Shown: positions 1-9,586 of the stretch, piece by piece
How positions within the stretch are numbered: the first letter of the stretch is position 1
Layout: each line of letters starts with the position of its first letter
Origin: Solirubrobacter sp035555675
GTDB taxonomy: Bacteria > Actinomycetota > Thermoleophilia > Solirubrobacterales > Solirubrobacteraceae
Direction of reading: 5' to 3'
Assembly (NCBI GenBank): GCA_035555675.1
Contig: DATMGH010000023.1
Coordinates: 1-64,000 of the forward strand
DNA length: 64,000 nucleotides
Notes under the pieces: generated by a model
Seen by the model: the letters and a program-made list of their open reading frames with translations, nothing else
Database searches by the model: none
Told to the model about the DNA's origin: nothing
Position numbers and translations under genes: made by a program

Positions 1-14
1 GAGATATGACCAGA

Positions 15-1414
15 AGTTGTGGATGCGCCCGATGAAGAAGGCGGCGTACCTTCCCGGTTGATCAAGACCGTCCGCCGGAAGGCGGCGAAGGAAGGCACGC
101 CATGGAGAATGTTCGCAGGCTCCCCGTTGCGGGGAACGACGATGAGCTCGCGCTGTCGTTGGACGCGCTCGCGCGTGAGGGCGCTCGCAGGATGATCGCG
201 GCCGCGTTGGAGGCCGAGGTCGCCGACTACATCGACCGGTTCGCCGGCGAGCTCGACGAGGATGGCCGGCGGCTGGTGGTCCGCAACGGCCGCGCTCGCG
301 AGCGCAAGCTCACGGTCGGGGCCGGCACGGTCGCGGTCCGCGCGCCGCGGGTCAACGACAAGCGCGTGGATCCGGCAACGGGCGAGCGGCGCAGGTTCAG
401 CTCGAGGATCTTGCCGGCCTATGCGCGGCGCTCGCCGAAGGTGACCGAGGTGCTGCCGATCTTGTACTTGCACGGGCTCTCGACCGGCGACTTTGAGCCC
501 GCGCTGCGCGATCTGTTGGGCGAGGATGCGTCGGGCTTGTCGGCGACCTCGATCACTAGGTTGACGAAGTCCTGGCAGGCCGAGCACGCCCAGTTCCGCA
601 CCCGCAGCCTCAGGTTTCATCGCTACGCGTACTTGTTCGTGGACGGCGTGCACGTCTCGGTTCGGCTCGGGGAGGACGACCGGGTGTGTTTGCTGGTGGT
701 GATCGGGGTGCGCGAGGACGGCGTGAAGGAGCTGCTGGCCGTCGAGGACGGCTACCGCGAGAGCACCGACTCCTGGGCCGCCGTCCTGCGCGATCTGCGC
801 GAGCGCGGCCTCAACGAGCCCAAGCTCGTGACCGGCGACGGCGCGCTCGGCGCCTGGGCCGCCTTGCGGGACGTGTTCCCCGGAGCGGTCGAGCAGCGTT
901 GCTGGGTGCACAAGATCGCCAACGTCCTGGACGCGCTCCCCAAGCGCCTGCAACCGCGCGCGAAGGCGCTGCTGCACGAGATGATGGAAGCGCCATCAGA
1001 GAGCGAGGCCCGCCGCGCGCGCGAGGCGTTCCGAGACGAGTTCGCCGCCAAGTACCCCAAGGCCGTGGGCAAGCTCGACAAAGACTGGAAGCAACTGACC
1101 GCGTTCTACGCGTTCCCCGCCGAGCACTGGCGCCACCTGCGGACGACCAACCCGATCGAGAGCAGCTTCGCGACCGTCAAGCTGCGCACCCGCGTGACCA
1201 AGGGCGCTGGCAGCAAGAAGGCAGCGCTCGGGATGGCGTTCAAGCTGCTCAAGACCGCCGAAGGACGCTGGCGGCGCTTCAACGGCCACGAGCTCGTCGC
1301 CGACGTGCTCGCCGGCATCAAGTTCAAGGACGGGATCCGGGTCCCCGACGAGCACCCGAACACCCTCGAGAAGGTCGCCGCCTAACCAGATTCGTCAGGC
1401 AACCATCCACAACT
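15..1414 (+). mobile_element. IS256-family insertion sequence
   Basis: One transposase gene is flanked by inverted copies of AGTTGTGGATG. The left copy is at 15-25 and its reverse complement is at 1404-1414; similarity outside these 11 bp is patchy (short CA matches). The true outer ends probably lie a few bases further out, and the left end is close to the window edge, so the target-site duplication cannot be checked. Immediately right of the element is an open frame with no start of its own, which suggests the element interrupted a gene. Confidence 0.75.
102..1385 (+). CDS. IS256-family (Mutator-like) DDE transposase
   Basis: The 427-residue protein is the usual length for this family and appears intact. 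The expected catalytic triad is visible: Asp181 in LFVDGVHV, Asp246 in VTGDGALG, and Glu353 in the conserved TTNPIESSF block. The C-x2-H motif typical of IS256/MULE transposases is at Cys267/His270 (RCWVHK). The first ~60 residues are the helical N-terminal DNA-binding part. The ATG follows AAGGAAGGC at 88-96. No accessory or cargo gene sits between the inverted repeats, so this is a simple insertion sequence. It catalyses its own cut or copy-out transposition. Confidence 0.93.
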   Translation: MENVRRLPVAGNDDELALSLDALAREGARRMIAAALEAEVADYIDRFAGELDEDGRRLVVRNGRARERKLTVGAGTVAVRAPRVNDKRVDPATGERRRFSSRILPAYARRSPKVTEVLPILYLHGLSTGDFEPALRDLLGEDASGLSATSITRLTKSWQAEHAQFRTRSLRFHRYAYLFVDGVHVSVRLGEDDRVCLLVVIGVREDGVKELLAVEDGYRESTDSWAAVLRDLRERGLNEPKLVTGDGALGAWAALRDVFPGAVEQRCWVHKIANVLDALPKRLQPRAKALLHEMMEAPSESEARRAREAFRDEFAAKYPKAVGKLDKDWKQLTAFYAFPAEHWRHLRTTNPIESSFATVKLRTRVTKGAGSKKAALGMAFKLLKTAEGRWRRFNGHELVADVLAGIKFKDGIRVPDEHPNTLEKVAA

Positions 1415-1627
1415 CTTGACAATTGCTCGGTGGATGACCTCGAGGAGCGCTATGCGACGTTCCTCGAGACGGTTCAGCGCCCCGAGGAGATCGTGCTCGC
1501 CGAGTTCGAGGATCCCGAGCGTCGTAAGACGGCGCTCGGCGAGGCAGGGGAGTTCGGCGACCGCATCTACGAGCTCGTCAAGGCGACGGCGGTCGACGAG
1601 CGCCGCATGCGTTACCTACTGATCTGA
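1415..1627 (+). pseudogene. 3' remnant of a gene truncated by the IS
   Basis: Directly right of the inverted repeat an open frame runs to TGA at 1625-1627 and encodes about 70 residues, including DDLEERYATFLETV and GEFGDRIYELVKATAVDERR. The composition (amphipathic helices, strong third-position GC) is that of a genuine C-terminus, yet there is no start codon with a ribosome site and the frame is fused to an antisense-like frame across the IS. I do not recognise the family. The 5' part should lie left of the window if this was an insertional disruption. Confidence 0.5.
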
Positions 1628-2030
1628 CGTCGAGCGGCTCGGCTAGGCTCGACGTGATCCATCGCTAAGTCCGCCAAGCACGCGATCGTGCGCGTTCACG
1701 CCCGATCTCGCGCCCACCGCAGCACTGGCCGCTCGAGGCCGTGCCGCGTCACCGTCGCCGCGACGATCGCCAGATCGCGAGCGGCGCCCACGGATGCCCG
1801 GCGTACTGCCAGCAGTCACGGACGACGACCCCGAGCGCGGCCAGCGCCCAGAGCCCGTCGAGCGCGGGACGACGAGACACAGGTCGACCGTTCCGCCCAG
1901 CCTCGGAATCCTCCGAGAACACGCTCAGACGTCCCCAGCTACGGTTCCGCGTAGAGGACGAGTTCGCGGACTGGCCGGAATTGCGGTTCGACGCGCGCGA
2001 GTACCGCTCGGCGATCACCAATCGCCGAAG
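1628..2030. other. Decayed intergenic stretch
   Basis: These 403 bp hold no convincing intact gene. On the minus strand around 1749-2021 a frame contains RRPALDGLWALAALGVVV, which resembles the start of acyltransferase-3 (OafA/YrhL-like) proteins, but the expected histidine after the first helix is missing and similarity ends at once. It is most easily read as gene debris next to the IS. Two plus-strand frames here have no ribosome site. Confidence 0.35.
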
Positions 2031-4381
<2,351 letters not shown>

Positions 4382-4385
<4 letters not shown>

Positions 4386-4789
4386 GCGGCGGGCGGCTGC
4401 TCGATGCGCACGAGGTTGCCGGAGGGGTCGCGCACGGCGAAGTCGCGCACGCCCCAGAACTGGTCGGCCGGCTCCTGCACGACCTCGGCGCCCGCGTCGC
4501 GGACCTTCGCGAACGTGGCGTCGGCGTCGGGGGTGCGGAAGTGGACGCCGTTGAGCGCGCCCTTGGCGACCAGCGACGCGACCGTGTCACGGTCGGCGGG
4601 GCTGCCGTTGAGGTAGTTCGTCAGGACGATCGCGACGTCGGGCTGGGAGGGGGCGCCGACGGTGATCCAGCGCGAGCCCTCGTTGGCGACGTCGTTGCGC
4701 ACCTCGAGGCCGAGCGCGTCGCGGTAGAAGTCCAGCGCCCGGTCCGGGTCGTGCACGATGACGAAGCACGTGGAAAGCGTGAGGTCCAT
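4382..4789 (-). CDS. VOC (glyoxalase/bleomycin-resistance) family protein
   Basis: This is a 135-residue single VOC module: an N-terminal strand (TLSTCFVIVHDPDRALDFYRD), a central YLNGSPAD segment, and the C-terminal GVRDFAVRDPSGNLVRIEQP typical of extradiol-dioxygenase-fold proteins. The start at 4789 was chosen because the VOC fold begins there and a -10-like TAGCCT lies exactly 7 nt upstream; a longer frame to 4909 has only arginine-rich residues. It lies between an AraC regulator and a UvrA-like gene, overlapping the latter. Such proteins sequester or modify antibiotics or small toxic molecules, but the substrate cannot be read from sequence. Confidence 0.85.
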
Positions 4790-4796
4790 GCGGGCA

Positions 4797-4802
4797 AGGC
4801 TA
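4797..4802 (-). promoter_or_regulatory. -10 box overlapping the AraC-gene stop codon
   Basis: Read on the minus strand this is TAGCCT, followed by 7 nt and the VOC ATG. Its first three bases are also the TAG stop of the AraC-type gene. No Shine-Dalgarno sequence precedes the ATG, so a leaderless transcript is the simplest reading. Confidence 0.5.
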
Positions 4803-5240
4803 GGACGGGACCGGCTCGCGCGCTTCTTCGATCCTGCTCGGTTTGCGGACCGGGCGCGTGAGGTCGCGGGTGACGCAGCCGGACACGTTCGCGAGCCCGC
4901 TGTGGTCACGCGCGCGGTAGGCGGTCGGCGTCTCGCCCACGAGCTGCGTGAAGCGCGCGCTGAAAGAGCCGAGCGACGTACAGCCGACCTCCAGGCAGAC
5001 CTCGGTGACCGACAGCTCGCCGCTGCGCAGCAGCGCCTTCGCGCGCTCGATCCGGCGCGTCATCAAATAGCTGTACGGCGTCTCGCCGTACGCGGCGCGG
5101 AATCGGCGCGAGAAGTGCGCGGTCGACATCAGCGCGGCGCGGGCGAGCGCGGCGACGTCGAGCGGACGCGCGTACTCGCGGTCCATCAGGTCGCGGGCGC
5201 GGCGCAGGTGCGCGAGGTTCTCGAGGTCCTCCGGCGTCAC
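4800..5240 (-). CDS. AraC-family HTH regulator (DNA-binding domain only)
   Basis: The 146-residue protein consists almost entirely of the double helix-turn-helix of AraC regulators. The first HTH spans about residues 28-50 (VAALARAALMSTAHFSRRF) and the second 77-100 (SVTEVCLEVGCTSLGSFSARF), followed by the usual F-x-x-x-x-G-x-x-P-x-x-Y-R. There is no N-terminal ligand domain, so sensing may need a partner or depend on abundance. The start is GTG, 6 nt after TACGCT. It heads the VOC/UvrA-like operon and is the likely regulator of it. This trio (AraC, VOC, UvrA-like) suggests inducible protection against a DNA-damaging compound; that is inference. Confidence 0.85.
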   Translation of the reverse strand: MTPEDLENLAHLRRARDLMDREYARPLDVAALARAALMSTAHFSRRFRAAYGETPYSYLMTRRIERAKALLRSGELSVTEVCLEVGCTSLGSFSARFTQLVGETPTAYRARDHSGLANVSGCVTRDLTRPVRKPSRIEEAREPVPS

Positions 5241-5246
5241 CCCAGC

Positions 5247-5252
5247 AGCGTA
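5247..5252 (-). promoter_or_regulatory. -10 box of the AraC-type gene
   Basis: TACGCT on the minus strand lies 6 nt before the GTG start and starts 1 bp beyond the upstream gene's stop codon. There is no ribosome-binding site, which fits a leaderless start. Confidence 0.4.
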
Positions 5253-5253
5253 G

Positions 5254-6078
5254 TCACCGCGGGCACGGCAGCGGAGGCACGCGGGACGGGTACGACGAGC
5301 GGCACACGGTGCCGTCCTTGTAGGTGATCGTGAGCGTCAGCGGCCGCTTGCGCGGGCGCAGGACGAACAGGTAGGCGCCGCTCTGCGCCGGGTCCGCGTG
5401 CAGCGTGCGGCCCGCGTAGCGGATCGTGACCGCGTCGCGGCCCGCGAAGCCGTACTTGACGACGCGCAGGCTCGCCGCCTGGCAGACCGGCACGTCGCGC
5501 AGCTTGCGGCGCGTCTGCGGGGGGATCGTGCTCGCGGGGACGTTCTCGCGGCAGCCGCCGGCGGCGCTGAGGAAGCCGCCCGTGAAGCCGCTGGCGGGGA
5601 TCGGCGGCTCGTCGGTGCTCATCCGCAGGTCGCCGTCCGGCGGCCACGCGCCGCAGGTTCCGCTCTGGTTGGCGCCGGGCGAGAGCGGGTGGAAGCGGCC
5701 GTCGTCGTTGAACGTGCCGTCACGGCCGATCACGCCCAGCTCCCCGGCCTGGACGCGCCCGACCTGCGCGCAGTACAGGCGCCCGTCGGCGTTGCGCGTG
5801 ATCGCGAGGCCCCACGGCGGGCCGCCCTCGGGGTCCTCCGCGCGCAGGCTGAGCACCCGGGTGCTCCCGCGGTCCAGCTTGGGCACGGACGCGTGCGGCG
5901 CCGGCGGGACGGGGTCGCCTTCCGGGAGCAGCAGCCGGACGGCGCCGACCGCGGTCGCGGCCAGCGCGAGCGTCGTGCCGCCGCCGAGCAGCGCGATCCG
6001 CCACCACCGGCGGCGCGTGCCGTCCAGCGCCCGCGCCGCTTCCAGCAGCTGCGCCTCGAGCTCCGGCAGCCGGGTCAT
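5254..6078 (-). CDS. Membrane-anchored protein coupled to ECF sigma factor
   Basis: This is a 274-residue protein. The N-terminal ~28 residues are cytoplasmic and helical (MTRLPELEAQLLEAARALDG), one membrane segment spans about 29-50 (IALLGGGTTLALAATAVGAVRLLL), and the rest is an outside domain with paired cysteines (for example GGCREN, VCQAAS, TVCRSS). The ATG overlaps the sigma-factor stop (ATGA), so the two are made together. The position and single-span topology suggest an anti-sigma factor or regulated envelope protein, but I see no zinc anti-sigma (H-x3-C-x2-C) motif, so the role is unproven. Confidence 0.7.
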   Translation of the reverse strand: MTRLPELEAQLLEAARALDGTRRRWWRIALLGGGTTLALAATAVGAVRLLLPEGDPVPPAPHASVPKLDRGSTRVLSLRAEDPEGGPPWGLAITRNADGRLYCAQVGRVQAGELGVIGRDGTFNDDGRFHPLSPGANQSGTCGAWPPDGDLRMSTDEPPIPASGFTGGFLSAAGGCRENVPASTIPPQTRRKLRDVPVCQAASLRVVKYGFAGRDAVTIRYAGRTLHADPAQSGAYLFVLRPRKRPLTLTITYKDGTVCRSSYPSRVPPLPCPR

Positions 6079-6602
6079 CGGTCCCCTCCCAGTTCGGTGC
6101 GCAGCGCGCGCAGGCCGCGGCTCACGCGCTGGCGCACGACGCTCTCGGAGCACTCGAGGCGGCGCGCGAGCTCCTCGTAGTCGTGCTCATCGATCACGCG
6201 CCCGCGGACCGCCTGCGCCTGGTCGGCGGGCAGGGCGGACAGCGCGCGCAGCGCCCGCGCGTCGCTCAGCTCGTCGATGCGCGCGAGCGCCTCGTCGTCC
6301 AGCGCCAGCGGCTGCATCCCGAGCCGGCGGCGCACGTCGTCCTCGACCCGCCCGCGCTCGAGGCTGCGGCTGAGCACGTTGCGGGCGATGCCGAACAGCC
6401 ACGCGCTGGCGACGCCGTGCGCCGCGTCGAAGCGGCGGCGCCCCTCGAGCGCCCGCGCGAACGTCTCCGCGGTCAGGTCCGCGGCGAGCTCCGCCGAGCG
6501 GGTCCGCTTGAGGAAGAACCGCAGCACGGCGTCCTCGTGGCGGCGGTAGAACGCCGCGAAGCGTCGCGCGTCACCCTGCAGCAGCTCGGCGTCGGTGGGC
6601 AT
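6075..6602 (-). CDS. ECF-type RNA polymerase sigma factor
   Basis: The 175-residue protein has sigma region 2 at about 12-75 (FAAFYRRHEDAVLRFFLKRT, DLTAETFARALEGRRRFD, ASAWLFGIARNVL) and region 4 at about 115-170 (LSALPADQAQAVRGRVIDEHDYEELARRLECSESVVRQRVSRGLRALR), with no region 1.1 or 3. The start follows GAGGTGAG, so translation is by a normal ribosome site, unlike many neighbours. It redirects RNA polymerase to a small regulon; its coupled membrane partner probably controls its activity. The stimulus is unknown. Confidence 0.92.
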   Translation of the reverse strand: MPTDAELLQGDARRFAAFYRRHEDAVLRFFLKRTRSAELAADLTAETFARALEGRRRFDAAHGVASAWLFGIARNVLSRSLERGRVEDDVRRRLGMQPLALDDEALARIDELSDARALRALSALPADQAQAVRGRVIDEHDYEELARRLECSESVVRQRVSRGLRALRTELGGDR

Positions 6603-6674
6603 CTCACCTCGAACTTACGGTTCGGGTTTCCGGTGTGACGAGCGGGTCCCAGCGGTTTGCCGGAGACGCGCGGG

Positions 6675-7826
6675 CTACGCCCGGCGCCGCCGCGGCACGG
6701 CGCGGGAGAGCGCGAGCCCCGCGAGCGCCGCGTAGGCGGCGACGAGCAGGACCGCGGCCGGCCCGACACCGAGCGCGAGCCCCACCACGCCGACGCTCAC
6801 CGCCGCGACCAGCGTGACGTCGCGCGCGGGGCGCGGGCGGGGGAGCGGGCGGCGGAAGTCGCGCACGCGGGCGAGCAGCGCCAGCAGGTGCAGCAGCGAG
6901 CCGAGCACGGTCAGCCCCAGCCAGCCGGCGAGCAGGACGGCGGCCGTGGCCGCGCGCGGTGCGCCGGTGCTCGCCAGGTACAGGCCGGGAACGAGGAACG
7001 CCTGGGCGACCGCGATCAGCCGCGCCGGGAGCGACAGTGGGCGCGGGGCCGCGAGCAGCGACGCGGTGAGGTTCGCGCACAGCAGGGCCGCGGCGACGAG
7101 CAGCGCGGCCCAGCCGGCGGTCCGCAGCGGGTCGGCGCCGAACGCGGCGCCGGCCGCCAGCGCGGCGACGCCGAGCGTCCAGCAGGCGAACGTCGGCCGC
7201 TGCAGCCGCGGGTGGCGCAGCTGCGTCTGGGTCAGCGAGGGGAAGAACGTGTGCAGCGTGCCGACGATCGCGGTGCCGAACCAGCCGCCGACGTTGAGCG
7301 CGACGTGCGCGTCGAGCAGGTTGCCCCACGGCCAGCGCACCGACGTCGCCATCAGCACGCCCGCGAGCACGCCGACGCCGAGGAACGCCGCGCACGCCTC
7401 GTACCACCGCACCGCCCACGGCACGGACTGCAGCGAGCGGCGGCGGAGCGAGCGCAGCCCGGCCAGGAACGCGACCAGGCCCGCGACCAGCGCCACTGCG
7501 CCGGCGATCGTGAGCGGCGCGACGTCGGTCGGGACGCCGACCGCGACCAGCACCGCGCCGGCGTTCCAGGTCCCGAGCTGGGTGCGGACGAGCGCGCGCG
7601 ACGGCGGGTCGGTGGCCAGGAACGCACCCGCGAAGAACTGGCCCGCGCCGAGGACGAGCTGGGAGACGCCGCCGACGAACGCCAGGTGCAGCGCGATCCA
7701 GTGGCCGGGCTCCCAGCCGGCGAGCGTGTGGATCGCGGCGACGACGGCCGCGGCGATCAGGTAGGCGAGGCCCGCCTTGATGAACACGGCCAGCAGGTCG
7801 CTCGGGCGCTGTCGCTTGGCCTTCAT
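6675..7826 (-). CDS. Multi-pass membrane protein, possible haem-binding (NnrS/oxidase-like)
   Basis: The 383-residue protein has about 11-12 membrane helices. Histidines sit inside or at the edge of helices: IHTLAGWEPGHW, ALHLAFVGGVSQ, DAHVALNVGGWF, GTLHTFFPSL, SLLHLLALL. That spacing recalls NnrS and haem-copper-oxidase subunit-I-like proteins, where histidines bind haem or metal; I infer similarity only. The ATG overlaps the stop of the upstream cysteine-rich regulator (ATGA), so the two are cotranslated and probably one functional unit. The start at 7826 removes an arginine-rich stretch that overlaps the regulator in another frame. Confidence 0.65.
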   Translation of the reverse strand: MKAKRQRPSDLLAVFIKAGLAYLIAAAVVAAIHTLAGWEPGHWIALHLAFVGGVSQLVLGAGQFFAGAFLATDPPSRALVRTQLGTWNAGAVLVAVGVPTDVAPLTIAGAVALVAGLVAFLAGLRSLRRRSLQSVPWAVRWYEACAAFLGVGVLAGVLMATSVRWPWGNLLDAHVALNVGGWFGTAIVGTLHTFFPSLTQTQLRHPRLQRPTFACWTLGVAALAAGAAFGADPLRTAGWAALLVAAALLCANLTASLLAAPRPLSLPARLIAVAQAFLVPGLYLASTGAPRAATAAVLLAGWLGLTVLGSLLHLLALLARVRDFRRPLPRPRPARDVTLVAAVSVGVVGLALGVGPAAVLLVAAYAALAGLALSRAVPRRRRA

Positions 7827-8677
7827 GGGGCGAGGGCGACGACGCAGCCGGCCTGCCCGGGGTCGCGCGGCTCGAACGCGGCCAGCTCGGCCCCGGGGCA
7901 GCACACGTCCAGCAGCCCGCGCGTGATGCCGCGGTGCAGCGTGCAGACGAGGTCCCGGTTCTCGCGCGCCGCCTCGCGGTACGGGCAGTTGCCGAGCCGG
8001 TAGGTGAGCCCGTCCGCGTCGCGCTCGGGCGCGAAGCCGAGCGCCGCGAACGCCGCGAGCAGGCGATCGTCCTCAGACGCGGCCTCGGCGACCGGGCTCG
8101 CGCCACCGGCCGCGCTCGCGTCGGCGGCCGAACTCGCGCCGCCCGTTGCGCCCGCGCCACCGGCCGCGCTCGCGCCGCCCGCCGCGCCCGCGTCGCCGGC
8201 CGAACTCGCGCCGCCCGTCGCGCCCGCGTCAGCGGCCGCGCTCGCGTCGCCGGCCGGGCTCGCGCCGCCCGCCGCGCCCGCGGCGTCGCCGCCCACCCCC
8301 GCGATCAGCTCGCGGCCCAGCTCGCGCCCGCTCTCCTCGACCGCCCGCAGCGTCTTGCCGCGCGCCGGCACCGTGCGCGCCAACCAGCGCCCGAGGTCGC
8401 CGTAGGCCGACGGCGCCGCGCCGCCCGGCTGCGCGGATGCGGCCACCGACCACGCGTCCCGCGGCCGTCCGCGGCCGCCGCCGCGGACGCGCGAGCGCGT
8501 CACCAGCCCCGCGTCCTCCAGCCGCTCCAGATGCACGCGCACGCCGTTCGGATGCAGCCCGAGCTCCGACGCCAGCTCGTCCGTCCCCGCCGGCGCCCGC
8601 AGTGACGTCAGCAGCGAGTACAGCCGCGCGCGGGTGGGCTGCGCCAGGGCGTCGTCGGGCGTGACCGGCAAGTCCAT
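7823..8677 (-). CDS. Winged-helix regulator with cysteine cluster and hexapeptide-repeat insert
   Basis: The 284-residue protein has three parts. Residues 10-75 form a winged helix (TRARLYSLLTSLRAP, ELGLHPNGVRVHLERLEDAGLV). Residues ~132-200 are a low-complexity Ala/Gly/Ser/Asp segment made of about eleven six-residue repeats such as ATGGAS, SAGDAG, AAGGAS. Residues 205-284 hold Cys231, Cys245, Cys259/260 and Cys278, spaced like the Fe-S ligands of SufR-type regulators. I therefore infer an Fe-S or redox sensor. It is divergent from a ferredoxin and translationally coupled to a membrane protein. The ATG has no ribosome site; it lies below two small palindromes. A longer frame upstream runs into the promoter region. 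Confidence 0.8.
   Translation of the reverse strand: MDLPVTPDDALAQPTRARLYSLLTSLRAPAGTDELASELGLHPNGVRVHLERLEDAGLVTRSRVRGGGRGRPRDAWSVAASAQPGGAAPSAYGDLGRWLARTVPARGKTLRAVEESGRELGRELIAGVGGDAAGAAGGASPAGDASAAADAGATGGASSAGDAGAAGGASAAGGAGATGGASSAADASAAGGASPVAEAASEDDRLLAAFAALGFAPERDADGLTYRLGNCPYREAARENRDLVCTLHRGITRGLLDVCCPGAELAAFEPRDPGQAGCVVALAP
8078..8275 (-). repeat. 18-bp tandem repeat encoding hexapeptides inside the regulator
   Basis: About eleven imperfect 18-bp units are read in frame, each giving [A/S/P]-[A/T/S]-[G/A]-[G/D]-A-[S/G]. They occupy the linker between DNA-binding and cysteine domains. Replication slippage is the likely source, and copy number should vary between strains. Confidence 0.8.
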
Positions 8678-8684
8678 CGGAGTC

Positions 8685-8717
8685 GTGTACTTTACACACA
8701 ACGGGTGGGAAAATCCC
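8685..8717. promoter_or_regulatory. Two palindromes between regulator and ferredoxin
   Basis: GTGTA-CTT-TACAC spans 8685-8697, and GGGA-AAA-TCCC spans 8707-8717. Both lie in the 86-bp divergent spacer (8678-8763) between the cysteine-rich regulator and the ferredoxin, which is the AT-richest stretch of the neighbourhood. They are candidate operators for the regulator itself. Confidence 0.4.
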
Positions 8718-8763
8718 GCTATGTTTTTGCCACCCAAGTGTGCAATGCCCGGAGGACGGACCC

Positions 8764-9021
8764 ATGGCCTACGTGATCGGCCCACCCTGCGTGGGCACCA
8801 AGGACACTTCGTGCGTCGAGGTGTGCCCGGTCGACTGCATTCACCCGCGTCCCGACGAACCGGGCTTCGCGGAGACCGACCAGCTGTTCATCGACCCCGA
8901 AGAGTGCATCGACTGCGACGCGTGCGTCGAAGCCTGCCCGGTGGACGCGATCACGCCGGAGGACATGGTCCCGCCCGAGTGGGGCGACGCCGCCGAACGC
9001 AACGCCGCGCACTACCGATGA
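8764..9021 (+). CDS. fdxA: 7Fe/8Fe ferredoxin, FdxA type
   Basis: The 85-residue ferredoxin has Cys9, Cys17, Cys21 and Cys25 in the first cluster region (C-x7-C-x3-CPVDC) and C48-x2-C51-x2-C54-x3-C58-P in the second. The C-x7-C spacing is that of actinobacterial FdxA, with one 3Fe-4S and one 4Fe-4S cluster. The start at 8764 has a strong GGAGGAC ribosome site at 8751-8757; an in-frame ATG at 8740 has none. It carries electrons in the cytoplasm. It diverges from the putative Fe-S regulator, so expression may respond to cluster or redox state. Confidence 0.92.
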   Translation: MAYVIGPPCVGTKDTSCVEVCPVDCIHPRPDEPGFAETDQLFIDPEECIDCDACVEACPVDAITPEDMVPPEWGDAAERNAAHYR

Positions 9022-9093
9022 GGGGTCGCGGCGCGAAAGATCCGGGGCTCCCTGTATGGCGCCCGGCGGCGCGCGCCGCGAAGCTGCACTCGC

Positions 9094-9582
9094 ATGACCC
9101 ACCATGCAGCCGCCGGGCTGGTCTTCAGCCCGGCTGACTACGAGAACGCGGTGCGCGAGCTGGAGTCGCTGCGCAGCGCGCGCCGCGCCGAGCTCGCCAC
9201 GCGGCTCCGCGAAGCCCAGGAGTCCGGCAGCCCCGGCGACCAGGACGACCGCCTCGACGCGGTCGAGCGGATCGCCGTCTACAGCGGCCGCATCGCTCAG
9301 CTCGAGCGCCAGCTGGCCGCCGCGACGATCCTCGAGGCCACGACCGGCGGCGGCGCCGGCCTCGGCGACGTCGTGCAGGTCCGCGACCAGTCCGGCCGCG
9401 AGGCCTCCTACGAGATCGTCGGCCGCCGCTCCCCCGACGCCGAACGCGCCCAGGTCACGCCCTCCTCGCCCGTCGGCGAGGCCCTGCTCGGCGCCCGCGC
9501 CGGCGACTCCGTCACCGTGACATTGCCGGACGGCCGCAGCCGCACGCTCGACGTGCTCGACGTGCGCCGTGGCATCCCGTGA
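9094..9582 (+). CDS. GreA/GreB-family transcription elongation factor
   Basis: The 162-residue protein has an N-terminal two-helix coiled coil (about 10-80, ENAVRELESLRSARRAELATR to GRIAQLERQL) and a C-terminal FKBP-like domain (about 92-160, LGDVVQVRDQSG, SSPVGEALLGARAGDSVTV, LDVLDVRR). The acidic tip that stimulates transcript cleavage in GreA (usually D-x-x-E) could be GDQDDRLDAVE. Gre factors rescue backtracked RNA polymerase through the secondary channel. It stands alone, with convergent DUF4389 downstream. Divergence from standard GreA means a specialised paralogue is possible. Confidence 0.82.
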   Translation: MTHHAAAGLVFSPADYENAVRELESLRSARRAELATRLREAQESGSPGDQDDRLDAVERIAVYSGRIAQLERQLAAATILEATTGGGAGLGDVVQVRDQSGREASYEIVGRRSPDAERAQVTPSSPVGEALLGARAGDSVTVTLPDGRSRTLDVLDVRRGIP

Positions 9583-9586
9583 TCGC

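Noticed and set aside
4790..4909. 40-residue N-terminal extension of the VOC protein
   Set aside because: Arg/Ser-rich and overlaps the AraC coding end in another frame; the VOC fold and the -10 spacing support 4789.
8078..8275. Tandem repeats considered as a CRISPR array
   Set aside because: Units are 18 bp, contiguous, in frame, and have no unique spacers.
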